DNA from: Cliona cf. orientalis | Lineage: Eukaryota; Porifera; Demospongiae; Clionaida; Clionaidae | Direction of reading: 5' to 3' | NCBI GenBank assembly: GCA_963930775.1 | Contig: OZ005690.1 | Coordinates: 10,132,411-10,196,410, forward strand | DNA: 64,000 nt | Shown: positions 1-12,300 of the stretch, in pieces | Numbering within the stretch: position 1 is the first letter of the stretch | Layout: the number at the start of each line of letters is the position of its first letter | The notes under the pieces: generated by a model | Told to the model about the DNA's origin: nothing | Seen by the model: only the letters and a program-made list of their open reading frames with translations | The model's database searches: none | Made by a program: the position numbers and the translations under genes

Positions 1-52
1 GTACAAATAGGTCATGTTTTTATGTGCTGTAATTAATGTGTGTCTGATGCAG

Positions 53-1089
53 GTTTTCGGTTTTGGTCGAACTCCACTCCAGCTAGCAAAAACCCCAGAA
101 ATAGTTAAACTACTGAAGCCTACAGGTAAGTGAGTTGAGATAAGGCCATGCGCTTTGTATAATACAGATACCTTGATTCTGTCTAGCTACCACCCATATC
201 CCTTCTAAGAATCAATAGGTGCCCATTATTCATGAAGGATGTGAAGCTGTATGGCTGTATTATGATTGTTAGATAACCACCTGCATAGTCTAGTCAGAAA
301 TTAAGAAAATCATGGCCTAAATAGATAAAGAGCTATAATAATGTTATTATAATATTTACTCATTTCCTCCCACACCTCAGAGAGTGCAAAATACAAAACA
401 GCTCTTTATGGGATTATAGACATAGATATTATTATAAGATACCGGGTATGCAACTGATCCAATGTCTTGTAGTCAGGCTTTAAATACGTATTAGGTATAC
501 CATCTGACACTGATACACACACTTACACATGAACATACAATAATATACAGCTGATCAATGTACACAGTGCAGCAGAAAATTTACTCTTTACAGAAGACAG
601 GTCTGTTCATGTGCCACATGATGCTTCTGCATGGCATGGATTATACACATGTATGTAATTTTTCTTTAGCATAACTGCCATAGATGTTTGGCTCCAGTGT
701 GTGATAACTGCTCCAAACACAAGTTACCCATTTATGACCTCTTATCCAAGCCAGAGAAAGTTTGTGATCGCTGCTTTGATGACCTTACAGCTCAACGCAA
801 AAATGAAAGTAAGGCTTTGCTTGAAGTAACTAAAGTTATTCCTAATTAATTTAAGGTATTTTTTAACTACTCAGGTCGACCACTGTCAGCAGATGAGCTG
901 AGAATACTCAACATCGTACTAGTGGAGTACGTGGACAAACTGAACAACATTGGTTTATATTTTGAAGCAGCCATTGCTGACCAACCAGCCACAGACCAGC
1001 CAGTGGTCACTAAGAAAAGGGTGGTGGAGTGCTTGCAACAGATTGGTCAGCGAGAGTTAGCTGGAATTTTGATCAAGAATCAAGGTTAG
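53..1089 (+). CDS. 3' end of an ankyrin/FYVE-like zinc-finger gene (partial)
   Basis: Three exon candidates are visible. The first (53-125, after AG, before GTAAGT) reads like the end of an ankyrin repeat (GRTPLQLAKTPEIVKLL). The second (670-808) has Cys pairs HNCHRC, CDNC and VCDRC, matching the second half of a FYVE zinc finger. The third (875-1089) gives a helical tail of about 71 residues ending NQG and a TAG stop. Exons two and three join in phase. The first ends in phase 1 while the second begins in phase 0, so an exon is missing or misplaced between 126 and 669. I did not find the first Cys pair of a FYVE domain. FYVE domains bind phosphatidylinositol 3-phosphate on endosomes; whether this half finger still does is unknown. 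The gene runs off the left edge. I am fairly sure it is coding and less sure of the family. Confidence 0.55.
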
Positions 1090-1548
1090 ATTTTGCAAGC
1101 AATAATTATAGTTTCACCACTTCTTATGTAAGTGCATAGCTAATTTTAAAACGGTCGCAACTTTCGAACACACAGTCTGACCATGATCATGGAAGGTAGT
1201 GCCAGTAGTATTTGAGCTGCAAAAAGGCCTATGTGGCTGGGTAGATACATTGCTGACTAATTTTTGCTCAAATACACCAGCCAAAATAAAAGTTTACATT
1301 TCGGCAGCTATACAATTGCCATCATCAGTGCAATAGACAGATACAGTGGCAAGGTGAACTTACATAGGCAAGGAATCCCCTAAAATAGAACAAATCATGC
1401 ATTGATATCATAATTCACTCCACTTGTCAATGAAAGAAGAATAAACATCACTATTAAAGTCCGAGAATGCTGTTGTACTCTGTAGACAGAGATCCAACAT
1501 CCCTTTTAAGAGTGTTTCCGATTGTTCTGATGAAGATGGCTTCCTGGG
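1090..1548. other. Non-coding stretch next to a retroelement remnant
   Basis: No credible exon is seen here. It lies on the 3' side of the minus-strand GIY-YIG remnant and could be decayed sequence of the same element. Confidence 0.3.
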
Positions 1549-1863
1549 TTAGCCTGGTGTGAGTATCAGAAGGATTAGATAAAACTGTAACCACTGGGTG
1601 TTCAACCAGACATGTTTGGCCAATGCAGAGGGGTTAAAATCCGCCAGTCTGATTACCCTCTTGTGTTCTTCTAACAGTGTACAAGAGATTTGGCCAATAT
1701 AAGATGCTGAGTAATGGCCACAGGGAATCTTATGCACAACACTACTAGACTTCTGTAGGTCAGGAATGGGGTCCTTTGGTCTCGATGAGAGATTCTTCAG
1801 TATCCGGAACAGCTTAAAATGTACCCTTACTTTCAGGGGAGCTAGTATGCTAGTTGGATACAT
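1549..1863 (-). mobile_element. GIY-YIG endonuclease remnant, Penelope-like retroelement
   Basis: The 104-residue minus-strand frame carries the consensus of the GIY-YIG domain of Penelope-like retroelements: a KDPIPDLQKSSSVVHKIPCG lead, then SASYIGQI, then LLEEHKRVIRLADFNPSALAKHVW. The Cys of the usual C-x2-C pair next to IPCG is partly lost (GHYS) and the frame ends just after HVW. No reverse transcriptase is found upstream on the minus strand (to the right), so this is a 3' fragment of a dead copy. The family call rests on the motif string; the exact element class is inference. Confidence 0.6.
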
Positions 1864-2348
1864 TTATGCTGAGCTCTTTATTGCTGGTAGCTACATTCCT
1901 CAATGTTCAGCCGTGCATACTGACTTGCATCAAGTATTACAAGTGCCTATCAACTTGTACGTAGCTAGCACTGCTCATGCAGACCCCACCTCGACTGATT
2001 TACAAGTTATAGCTATAGGAATGTACTGCTAGTCCTATCCTCATACAGATCCCACCTCATGGATAAAAAAAAATCTGGTGACAGTGGGCAAAAAGCTTGG
2101 TCAAGTCAACAACCATAGAGTATAATATTATTGTATGTGCTAATCAGATCACAGTTTAAGTCCAATTATGCTAACCACAGGAATGTAAAAGCATAATTGC
2201 TATAATACACAAATATGAATCACCCACGTCACCTTACTGAAATGGGTGTTATGTAATTACTAAACACAGACTGCAAGTTTGCAACTGTATCAACTGCAGC
2301 TGGTGGCTACTATGTTGGCCTGGGAAGGATACACCCGCTGTACTCATA
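1864..2348. other. Unassigned non-coding DNA
   Basis: No coding or structural signal stands out. An 88-codon frame (1766-2032) overlaps the GIY-YIG remnant on the opposite strand and has no recognisable content. Confidence 0.3.
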
Positions 2349-2760
2349 TACCGTAGAATCCCGCGATTACGCCCCCCCTCGCGCATAAGCCCCCCTGCAT
2401 TTTAGCTCAAGTTCCTGCATAGGTACTTTTGTCTCGCGTATAAGCCCCCCCTCCCTGACTGTAAAATGGAGCCCATAATTTGGCATAAATCAACAAAAAC
2501 AGTAGCTACAGCTAGCAAACTAGCTATTTGTGTCATATTATGCCTTACTTTGTCGTTTTTCTCGAGTTTTGCCCACCAAACAGCCAGAGAAAGTACAGAG
2601 ATCGCGCGCCCACGTGGCATTCGACGGTCGGTAATGGTCGTCACACAGAAATGTAAGGATCCCGCGTATAAGCTCCCTCCCCACTTTTGGCCAATCCTAG
2701 CATGCACAAAGGGGGGGGGGGGGGGGGGGGGGGGGGGCGTAATCGCGGGATTCTACGGTA
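2349..2760. mobile_element. TACCGTA-end inverted-repeat element with poly-G tract
   Basis: Terminal inverted repeats start TACCGTAGAATCCCGCGATT and end with the exact complement, including the flanking TA. A run of about 27 G lies against the right repeat. The interior also has CGCGTATAAGC motifs in both halves. There is no transposase, so it is a non-autonomous MITE; the TA ends suggest Tc1/mariner mobilisation (inference). Confidence 0.75.
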
Positions 2761-2857
2761 CATGATCTCAACAAGGTGTTTATTCATTTACTCGCGTATT
2801 ATCTTAGATAATACGCGAGTAAATGAATAAACACCTTGTTGAGATCATGTACCGTAG
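2753..2857. repeat. Near-perfect palindrome beside the TACCGTA element
   Basis: CATGATCTCAACAAGGTGTT and the sequence up to 2804 are repeated in exact reverse complement to 2849. The symmetry continues outward through GGTACATG/CATGTACC and a second TACCGTAGATTCTAC end. The unit looks like an inverted duplication at the right end of the neighbouring element. Confidence 0.8.
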
Positions 2858-3186
2858 ATTCTACATCATCCTCCCAGAATGTGTTTGCTTCAACACTCCT
2901 ATCTAATGTACTCCTGGTCCAGAGGAAGCCCAAGCTATCGAGCAAATAGCCCAAAGTCTCCATACCCTTTTACCTCCTTGAGGGTGGAATCTAAGGATGA
3001 AACTAATATGCTACATGCTTAACTTTAGTTTGACTGACCTTGGAAGTGTTATACCAGAAAAGTGCAGGCAAATGCAGGCATGCCGTGCAATATGAGCTTA
3101 ACGTGATGTCACATAATAAAATGGCTATAATTGTTGCATTCCAGCAGCACAACTCTGCAAGTCATCAGACCCTTTGTTTCCATAAG

Positions 3187-3322
3187 GCAGCGGTGTCACC
3201 AAGGGGGGTGCATGTGGGTTCATTTGCACCCAATCCATGCACCTGTGCACCCATGCATCCTATAGCTACATGTGTAGTACTGTTTACCTATAGCCTGTCA
3301 CAGTATGCATGTTTCATTACAG
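3187..3322 (+). repeat. Dispersed repeat copy A (GGGGGGTGCATGTGGG family)
   Basis: This block resembles 4020-4155 across its length: GGGGGGTGCATGTGGG, CACCCAATCCATGCACCTGT, then TATGCA(T/C)GTTTCA. The copies are in direct orientation and separated by the TACCGTATAGCGG element. Confidence 0.65.
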
Positions 3323-3341
3323 AACAGCAACATGTCGTGTA

Positions 3342-3852
3342 TACCGTATAGCGGGAAATTTTCGAGGGTAGCAATTTTCGCGGATGTGGGATTTTGAACC
3401 TTTTCGCGTTTTAATTTTCGAGGATAGGGTCAGCCTGAGACAAAGCCACACCCCCAATTGGATGCAATAAAAACCACGCCAGATAGCTAGTGTTAAACAC
3501 GAGCTATGTCTGAACTACAAAGCTGTGTTGTGGAGGCGATGATCCGTGGCTACCACGAGTATCAAAGCATTTGGGAGGCTGAAGTTGGAGAAAATCTGAC
3601 GTGTATCCGAGAACCCGGCAATGTCCGTGACCCCTATGTTCCTCGTTCAAGGTGCTGGTTAACAGATGCAGAGAAGCAAAACGCATCACGAGACGGCGTT
3701 TACTTGCACGTGACGTTGCTGACGTAAACAGCGCTACCTTGCTATAGCTATGTGTCGTAAGTTTAATTTCGAGGTATAAAATTTCGCGGATTCACCCTGA
3801 TCCGCGAAAACAGCGAAAATTAATACCCTCGAAAATTTCCCGCTATACGGTA
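3342..3852. mobile_element. TACCGTATAGCGGG inverted-repeat element carrying a gene fragment
   Basis: Left end TACCGTATAGCGGGAAATTT and right end AAATTTCCCGCTATACGGTA are exact complements and the repeat continues inward (TTCGAGG, TTTTCGCGGA). Total length is 511 bp with TA at both ends. It has no transposase. The middle holds a short coding-like frame, described separately. It is a TA-flanked MITE of the same broad group as 2349-2760, 15335-15545 and 62541-62931. Confidence 0.8.
3506..3727 (+). pseudogene. Captured HIRAN-like gene fragment inside a MITE
   Basis: The 73-residue frame includes IRGYHEYQSIWEAEVGENLT, then CIREPGNVRDPYVPRSRC. The pattern GYHxYxxIWxxxVGExLxCxREPxNxxDPYAVAV...GHVPR is familiar from HIRAN-like domains in invertebrate mobile-element and repeat proteins. 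Here the stretch between DPY and VPR is missing, so the core strand region is deleted. It lies wholly between the inverted repeats at 3342 and 3852, so it was probably captured by the element. Family assignment is from memory of the motif and moderately secure; function is unlikely. Confidence 0.45.
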
Positions 3853-3949
3853 TATCACTATGTGCATAAACTGTCTACATGGAATAGTACCTAGCTATGT
3901 TATTATACTATTAATAGTATTACAATGTCATGTACATGTATACTACCCG

Positions 3950-4386
3950 CTAACTTCATGCATACACCTGTGCAGTTACTTTTAATAACTTGCACCCAGT
4001 TAAACAACTGCCTAGAGATACCACTGCCAGTGGTGTTGCCAGGGGGGTGCATGTGGGCTCATCTGCACCCAATCCATGCACCTGTGTACCCATCCTATGC
4101 ATGTGTAGTTTTGTTGTTTACCTGTAGCCCATCACAGTATGCACGTTTCACTACACTGTCACAGCCAGTGATGTAACATATCACTATAATATACAAAATG
4201 AATAGACTATAGTATTATTATGTTGACTGTCTACATGGATTAGATTGTTACACTGTATTTGATAGTACTATATACATCACTTTGTATACGAGAGTGCACT
4301 TCTGGTAGCTTTATGCATCCACCTGTGCAGTTACTTTAATAACTTGCACCCAGTTAAACAGCTACCTAGAGACACCACTGGCACCG
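3950..4386 (+). repeat. Direct repeat copies of a low-copy family
   Basis: Two segments, about 3955-4027 and 4312-4386, share CACCTGTGCAGTTACTTT, TAACTTGCACCCAGTTAAAC and TAGAGA(T/C)ACCACTG. Between them 4020-4155 repeats 3187-3322. This points to a duplicated block of about 370 bp with drift. Confidence 0.6.
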
Positions 4387-4474
4387 ACTGCTGTTTTTTT
4401 TGTTGCTAGTGCCTTCTTGTTCTATTTATGCTCGAACAAACCATTGAATTAAACACTGAATGATGATATTCAGA

Positions 4475-4605
4475 GGTGTTGGAAGATGGTTTGGTAAAGG
4501 GGGCTCTATAGATCTATTGAGCCTAGCTATGTAGCTAACTATCAGAAAACATAGGGGGGCACCAGCCCCCAGAGCCCCCATGGTTCCTACCCCTATGATA
4601 TTGAT
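4475..4605. mobile_element. Decayed G/C-homopolymer MITE fragment
   Basis: GGGGGGCACCAGCCCCCAGA and CCCCCATGGTTCCTACCCCT resemble the interior and end of the element at 15910-16252 (GGGGGCAGAGCCCCCATTGT; CGTAGGAACCGGGG). Only one end is recognisable. Confidence 0.4.
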
Positions 4606-5706
4606 AATTTTATAATTGTCTTTGCAGTCATTCAGATAATTAGAGTGAGTACTGTAAGACCATGTGCTTAGGGAGTGTGCGCTACACATTAATCGAGCTG
4701 TACTCAACAACTAGTGTCTGCAATAATTAGATCAATCAGATGAATATAATGTAGCTAGCTTATGTCTGGTCTCTCTGCTATGTATGAGCATTGATTAATC
4801 CTCGCCGCAAAGCACAGGCGGAGGGATGCTGCAATCGTTTGGCGATTTTTGTCGGTCGGTCGCAACCCTCTTTTGCTAAATGGTAAGGGTCGTCATAGAG
4901 AAAGTACGCATTGTAGGCATAAAGGAAGAGTGGTCATGTTAAGTCATGCCCAGTGGAGTAGTAGTGGCAACGTGTTTACATGGCACCTACCTCAACTACA
5001 TCATTCTGTGCTTTGCTGGTCAGTTGTCAGTGTGTAAACAGGCTGTGGCTCTCAAGTGCATTATTCAGTTGAAGCATGTCACCGTGAGAGGCTTTTAGTT
5101 TATATAGTGGCATAGCCAATTGCCTTCCCCCAACTCATAGATCACTGACTCTAGTACCAGAACCCTGTTTAGGTGCAGGGTATGTAGTCAATAGTACCAG
5201 TACCCTGTTCAGGTGTAAGGAAATAATCCGAATGTACCTTGCTATAATATTATGCATGCATGTAGCGGTGAGGGTTCTGCACTCCTGTGCATTGATTATT
5301 GCATGTGATAGAAAACGAGCATTCAATGAACGTACACATCTGCATTGGCACTGCCTTTGTTGGTATGACGGTGACCAAGCTTTTTTTATCGATATTATTA
5401 CTAATAATCTCTTATACAGGCAAGGAAGGGCCTCTGTTGAGAGGAGGGAGAGCCTGGTACACACCATTCACGCATTGCATGATGCTAGTTGGCTATAGCA
5501 ATCATAATAATAATATTATAACAATAAATTAAATTAAAATTATGAACACATCAAGTAAAAATTGGGCCTTAGGAGCACTTCGATCGATACATGAAATGGC
5601 ATGAACTGCAATAAAATCCATATGCTCCCCCATATGAAAAGCCTGAAGACTTTGAAATGTGAATTTTGTACATTCTCTGAATCACACTTTGCACCTATTT
5701 CCACCT

Positions 5707-5740
<34 letters not shown>

Positions 5741-6392
5741 GTGAAATTGGCCGAGTATACCTAACTTGTAAGGCCCGATTTTACTTGATGCATTATATGT
5801 ACAGTATAGCGCTCAATAAAAGTTAATGTTCCGTTTCCTATTCTACGATGGTTGAATGGTGAAAAAATGAGAACAAAACGGTAGCTGAACAGTACGGACA
5901 GAAAGGTAAATTTAATAGTTGAGATAGTTCTTAGTAAGCACATACTAAGATAGCCATAGTAGCCCGCTGCACTGGATTTTACAGTTGCTAGGCGGCTCTA
6001 CTCCGCCACTTGCTGGAAACCAAGCCGATAGCTTTTTAGGCTCAAGGCAAATGCTTGAACTACACACGCGAAACATACCTGACAATCGATAAGACGCTAA
6101 GATACAGCTTTCTTTCGACATCTGCTACATTAATGAGAGGGTTGACTGTGCTTCTCCATCGCTCATGGCTTCATGAAAGCTCATTTCTTCCATGTGGCAT
6201 CAAGAACAGTCAATTATTGTAGTAGCTATAGTCATACCTATCAAATAAGCATTTATACTAACGTAAAAACGATGGATACGCGTGCGTGTGTGTGTAGTCC
6301 CCGTGGAATGATGTGAAATGGAGACGTTCTCACCTCAAAATGATCGTGCAACAGAACTGAATGTTAAATTGCAACTGTATCTGCACTAACAG
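4606..6392. other. Intergenic region upstream of the ROCO gene
   Basis: It contains a short tandem duplication around 5152-5220 (AGTACCAG..ACCCTGTT.AGGTG twice) and a run of about 31 G at 5709-5739. No exon is convincing. The 5' end of the ROCO gene must lie here or further upstream. An ATG at 6318 opens 15 codons before a possible GT, but that intron would be only 30 nt and the phases disagree, so I do not use it. Confidence 0.4.
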
Positions 6393-9300
6393 GCATCAAA
6401 GAGCTTCAAGATCACGTGTATAAAAACATCTACGAAAGTGCATTAAGAAGTGAAAAGGCTGAAATCCGCCTTCAAGTATTCAAGATGATATTGAGTGGAG
6501 TACCACGATCGGGAAAGACCACCTTCTGGAAGCGATTGGCGATGAAGGATTTTGTGCCAAGTGAGACATCAACAAGCACTGGAGCAGCAGAGTCACACTT
6601 TCTCTCAGCCCACATGAGCACGGAAATGCTGCTTGATTTGCACTTGTACAGCGAAACAGATACGAAAGATCTCACAACAGAAGCATTGACGATATATAAG
6701 CACATTTTAGAAGCAGCTTCAACACAGACTGATTCAAGTCAAAGTGACAGTGTGGTGCCCTCAGAATCCTCTACTACTTCCCCTGAGGAAGAATCAACGA
6801 GTGTACCTTCAAAATCAGTCAGCGAGGAAAATGATCAATCACAAGCAACCAATACTCAGACACCTTTTCCACACAGTACTGATCCTGATACTAATCTTCA
6901 ATCTGAAGCCAGCACTGCAAGTCAGATTTCAACAGAAACGAGTGAAAATGAACAAAGAGTACCAGTAAAGTTTGCATATCGTGAAATTATTGATGAAGAA
7001 ATATTGGCAGCCCAGAAGCAAGAAATTGAACAAATTTCCAAAGAAATTGATGAATATTTCAATGAATTAACTGGTCTCCTACGAAAAGGCGAAAAAGTAC
7101 CAACCAATATCCCACTTATCAAGAAAATTTGTCACTTGATTGACACTGGAGGTCAAAGGGCATTCTTGGAACTGCTTCCTACAGTGACAGTGGGCAAAGC
7201 ACTCTACCTTCTCTTCTTTTCATACAAGCACTTCGACAGCAAAATTCACGAGACAGTTCAACAGCAAGGTGCCTCTATAGAGGTACACACTGGTACATTC
7301 TACGAGCAGATGGACATAGTAATGCAGTCGCTAATCTGTGTATCGAGCACTTCCTCCGTATCGAAAGATAACGTAGCCCTACTTGTTGGTACACATGTTG
7401 ATAAAGTTGAATCTCAACATGTGGATGCTGTTAATAAAATCGTTAGTAAGAAAGTGGAACCGTTCCTAAAAAGTGGCCTTGTGTTTGCAGATGAACAAAG
7501 AGATAAGATGGTGCTGGAAGTAAGCATTGAGAAAACCACGAGGTGTAGTAATCGGCCCGAGGATTATCGAAAAGTGATTTTGGATATTGCCGAAAATAAG
7601 CTCTCTTGTCCAGAATCTGAAAAGCTGCCACCATCATGGTATATGTTCTCAATTGTTTTGCGCAGGATGAAAATTGCCGGTCATTCAGTGCTTCGATACA
7701 GCCATTGCCAGCAGATCGCTAGAAACTTGCACATTAAAGAAACACAGCTCCAGAGCTTGCTATCTCGTCTCCATAAGATCCTCGGAATTGTGATGTATTT
7801 CCCAGAAATACGTGAACTTGAGGACTTAGTCATCTGTGATCCCTCAATCGTGTACAGAGGTATATCCGAGCTAATTTTCGATTCATTCACCAAGAGCAGT
7901 ACAATGCGATCCTTGCAGTTGAGAAACTGGGGAATATTCACATATCGGGAATTAAAGGAACACTGTAGATCAAAATCGATAAAAAAAGGATGCCAGCTTC
8001 TGATCGATCAGTTGATAATTATACTTCAACATCTTGGAATCATTGCTCCAGTTCAATTCAGTGAGCCAGACGATTCTTCAGCTGAGACTAACGATGAGGA
8101 CCATTCATCGCAAAGCATTGATGCAGAATTCATAGTTATTGCTGTTCTTAATGATGCTCGACAAGAGGAGCTCCAACTGCAGCTACGAAATGGAGAGGCC
8201 TGCTCAATAATCCCTCTCAGACTGTACTTCAAGTGTGGATTTTCTCCAATGGGCGGATTCTGCTATCTCTTCACAAGATTGATATCCGATCGAAAATGGA
8301 AACTTCCACTTGAAAAGGAAGAGATGATGACCGAAAATAAAGTTTACTGGAGAAACAAAGCCACTTTTATCGTTGAAGCAGATCAGAAAAAATATTTTGT
8401 GACCCTAGTGTCAACTAAAGTATACTATGAAATTCACATTGTACACACTCATTCCAAAGAACCATTCCAGCTTGGAACGGATGGTCGCAACATTTGCAGA
8501 AAAGTTTGGAACGATATCGAAACAGTTATTTCAAACTCTCTAAATGCACCTTTGAAAGAGTACACAGTTGCTTGTCAATGCACCTTGCACGGAAAAGAAG
8601 AATTGGAACATGTGATGAAATTTGAAAGCAAACCACATGATGAGATTGAAATTAAAGCCACTTGTCTGCTGGATAAAAACCGACCACATTCACTTACTGT
8701 GGACACTTCGGAACAATCTGTAATAGTATGGTTCAAGGTAAGTATTGAAAAAAATCTGTAATGTGTGCTTTACTTGTCCTTGGTAGATTGCTTAATTTTA
8801 CCTTGTTGCCTTCATAGGAACCACATGATCATCGTGTAAAGGACTTGGGCAGTGTCGTTGAACTATCTACAGACCATTTGTTCATGATTACCACCAGCAG
8901 TGGGCAGCTTGAGTATCAGTGGTCAAGAATTATTAATGATGAAGAGGAGAAAATTGAGGACGGGGAATGTTTCAAAAACAGTGACTCAAAAACTATGGTA
9001 ATTGGTGGTTTTGAAGGCAAGTATACTGGAACCTACCGGTGTGTCGTTTCAACATCGAATCGTCCTATTGTATCAATGTCAGCTGAAGTGGAACTAGATC
9101 TACCAGGTACGTACAAACACAGTATTGTAATAGTCTCCAGAACAATAATAATTATATTAGCTACTTTTTGCAGATTTTCCTGAAGATTTTAGCACTGAAA
9201 TGAGCAATAAGGAGTTTTTACTCTTTATCAATGCTAATGGTATTCGTTATAAAGTTTGCAAGAGATTGAAAGGTACAAAGTGATGAATTATTACACTATA

Positions 9301-12300
9301 GGTAATATCATTGCTACAGGAGTGTAGTTAATCCTAAGTTTTATTGGTAGCAGGTGAGAGAAATCAAGACTTCCCTCTCTACACTTCCCTCACCTGCTTA
9401 CAATGCTAGGCTTACAATAATTATTACCCAATCAATTTCCTAACTTTTATTTCGATTGCAGAACAAAAAATCACAGCTAAGAAATTTAATCTGAGCTCTT
9501 TTGCGTCTTGGGCACCACATCTAAACCTGATACCCATGGAGATGAGTGAACTACAAGATTTATTAAGTAAGTAGTACTTTTTTACCACATAATAATATCT
9601 ACTTTATGCTCCTCAGTTGTATATCCAGGCAGGTGTTCATTAGGAAATCTCATGGGTGGGGAGGGGGTGTATATCAATTATAATAAGAAGGGTAATATAA
9701 ATTATTAATATTTATTTTGAAGTTTTATTAACAGCTAATATTCCAGAGGTGAATCTATTTTATGTAGCACTATTATAATATTAACTATTCAATACCATAT
9801 AATTTTCACTGATTTACCACAATTTGATAATTGTCTTTAATATGCATACATTTTGAATCAGCCCAAATCAGTCCTGCATCAGAAGTACAAGAAGTACAGG
9901 TAAACATTTCAATGTTGATAGCATAATAATTATTACTGTACATGGATGCACACACTCAAAGGCTGAAATGAAGTGCCCTGTGTGTCGAGTCTTGCAAGTC
10001 GATCCCTGCACACTTCAGTGCGGACACACTATTTGTCAACTGTGCTTGGCTCGTATGTACAAAAATTTTGACAAATTCTGTCCTATGTGCAAAGAGCCAT
10101 GGAGTATGTTTCCTGCAATCAGCTATGACTACAGGTATAATGATGAGAGCTCATCATGATTACTATTATAGTGTCACTGCATAATCTACTTCGGATTTTA
10201 GAGCCAACATTGAGAGTTTTTATGGTCATCAAGTTAGTCAGCTGAGAATGCAATATACTCAAGAGGACAAAGAAGTTATCGAAGAATTTTTGAAAGCAAA
10301 GAGGAGTTGTAGTCCGAAATCAGAAACTCGTGTGGGAAGAGAAGGTAGCAGCAAATACTCATTCACTCTCCTCCATACCCCCCACCACCAAGGAACTCTC
10401 TCACTCTCTCTGTCTTTTCACACTCTTTCACTTGCTTATATTTAACATCATTCATGCAGAAGGCCCACTGTTGACATTCTCAAAGCACCTGGACCATGAG
10501 CAGTTGTCTCGATGGTTATCTCACCATCCAAGATTTATGCAAGTTGATTATAGACATGATATTGACAAATTGAAAGGTATGAATATTTCAATAAAGCCAT
10601 ACATATTAAATTTTATTCATTAATTTTTACCACCGCATGTAGACGCCAAAATAAGTGGTGATATATTTCTGAGCCTGAACAAAGACTCACTGGAGCACTA
10701 TGGATTGTCTACTGAATTTCAAACACCACTGATGAAAATTATTGAGGAAGTGGTATGTAGCTAACCCTGCATACCTATTTTGAGGTTTCATTCAAACATT
10801 ATGATGTACTGTAGAAAATGCACCCACAATCTCCTGAAAAAAAGACAGAATTACAGCTATACCAGCAAAAGTCTTTAGAAAGTGTGCTTACCACAGCTGC
10901 TGATTCCTCTGGCACAGGCATTCAGTCTACAGAACAAAGTACTAAAATTATTATTAGTATGTGATACTGTAATTATTATTATGCTCACTGTCATGTACTA
11001 CAGGTGAATCCCAGAGTGAAGAAATTGATACTGCACAATCAACGTCAGCTGAAGCAACTGACCTTGGTACATACTAATTATTATTATGTAATGTAGCTAA
11101 CTACTAAAATTTTAAGCTGCTTTGACATGATCACATCATCACATGTTGTAGTATACATGCCTAACTACAATTAAATTTTGTATACACCTTTATGCAGCTG
11201 TATGGAAGTTACCTGGTGTAGAAGAGTGTGATGAAATGAGTGTTGTTGTACACTCTTCTCAAGGTCAGCTTGTCGAGTGGAATGGCTTGAAGCTTCATAT
11301 CCATGCAGGCAGCTTACCAGAAGGCTTGCAGCAATGTACCATTTTCATTAAAGCTTCTCTAGCTGGGGACTATGAGATCCCTGAGAACACTAGTCTAGTC
11401 AGTGGCGTCTTTTGGCTGCGCTGCGAGCCACAGTGCACCTTCATTAAGCCTATCACAGTTGATATCCAGCATTGCAGTACTAAACGGGATCTCTCAAAGC
11501 TTAAAATAGTACGAGCATATTGTAATCAAACTTCCCTCCCCTACAAGTTTAAGCAACTAAATGGAGGTAGATTTGATGCCCACACATCTTATGGAGTCAT
11601 AGAAGTGACTCATTTCTCTGGATTCGGAGTTGCTGAAGAAAAACCAGATTCAGAGAGGATGTACTACAACCAGCTTATCTATTACAGTAATCACAGTCAA
11701 CAGAGACATGATATTCACATTATCTATACTTGGAATACCGATGCACATATAAATGTAAGTTATTTGTTCGATTATCCGTTCCTTATAGTGAATTTGCTCA
11801 ATCGTATAATATCTAGTATGTCAGTGCAAAGTATCCTGAGGAGCGAGGTTACAGTGCCGGCTGTTATCAGGTTGTCGAGTTAGAAGGAGCTGTGATCCAA
11901 GTTGATCTTGAAAAAAGAAAGTGGACTGAAGTGATGGATGGTCAGTGGAAAATATATCCAATAAAACCATTGGTCAGTTAGCAACATTCGTGACATGGAG
12001 AGTATTTTACCTGATTCTTGATAATCATTTTCATTATAGTTGACAAAAGCTGAGCTTAATGACTTTAAACTGGGCAGAGCGATACCCAACTGTGTACTTG
12101 AGGCACGCCCGCTCCGTGAAGATTGCGATCAACTTTTACATGAAATTACCTTGATTGGAATTAAATCACCGTATAATGAGCTGACACTTAGACTCTATGA
12201 TAGTATGCCATCAAGACAAGGTAAATTCAATCACATGCATCGTGCTTTGCTAATTACTAGATTTCCAAGAGGCATGTTATGCTAAATAGCTCCTTTATTC

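Noticed and set aside
6318-6362. Short upstream first exon for the ROCO gene
   Set aside because: It would need a 30-nt intron and the phases do not fit.
9735-9748. 14-nt micro-exon in the ROCO gene
   Set aside because: AG and GT flank it, but including it breaks the frame into the RING exon.
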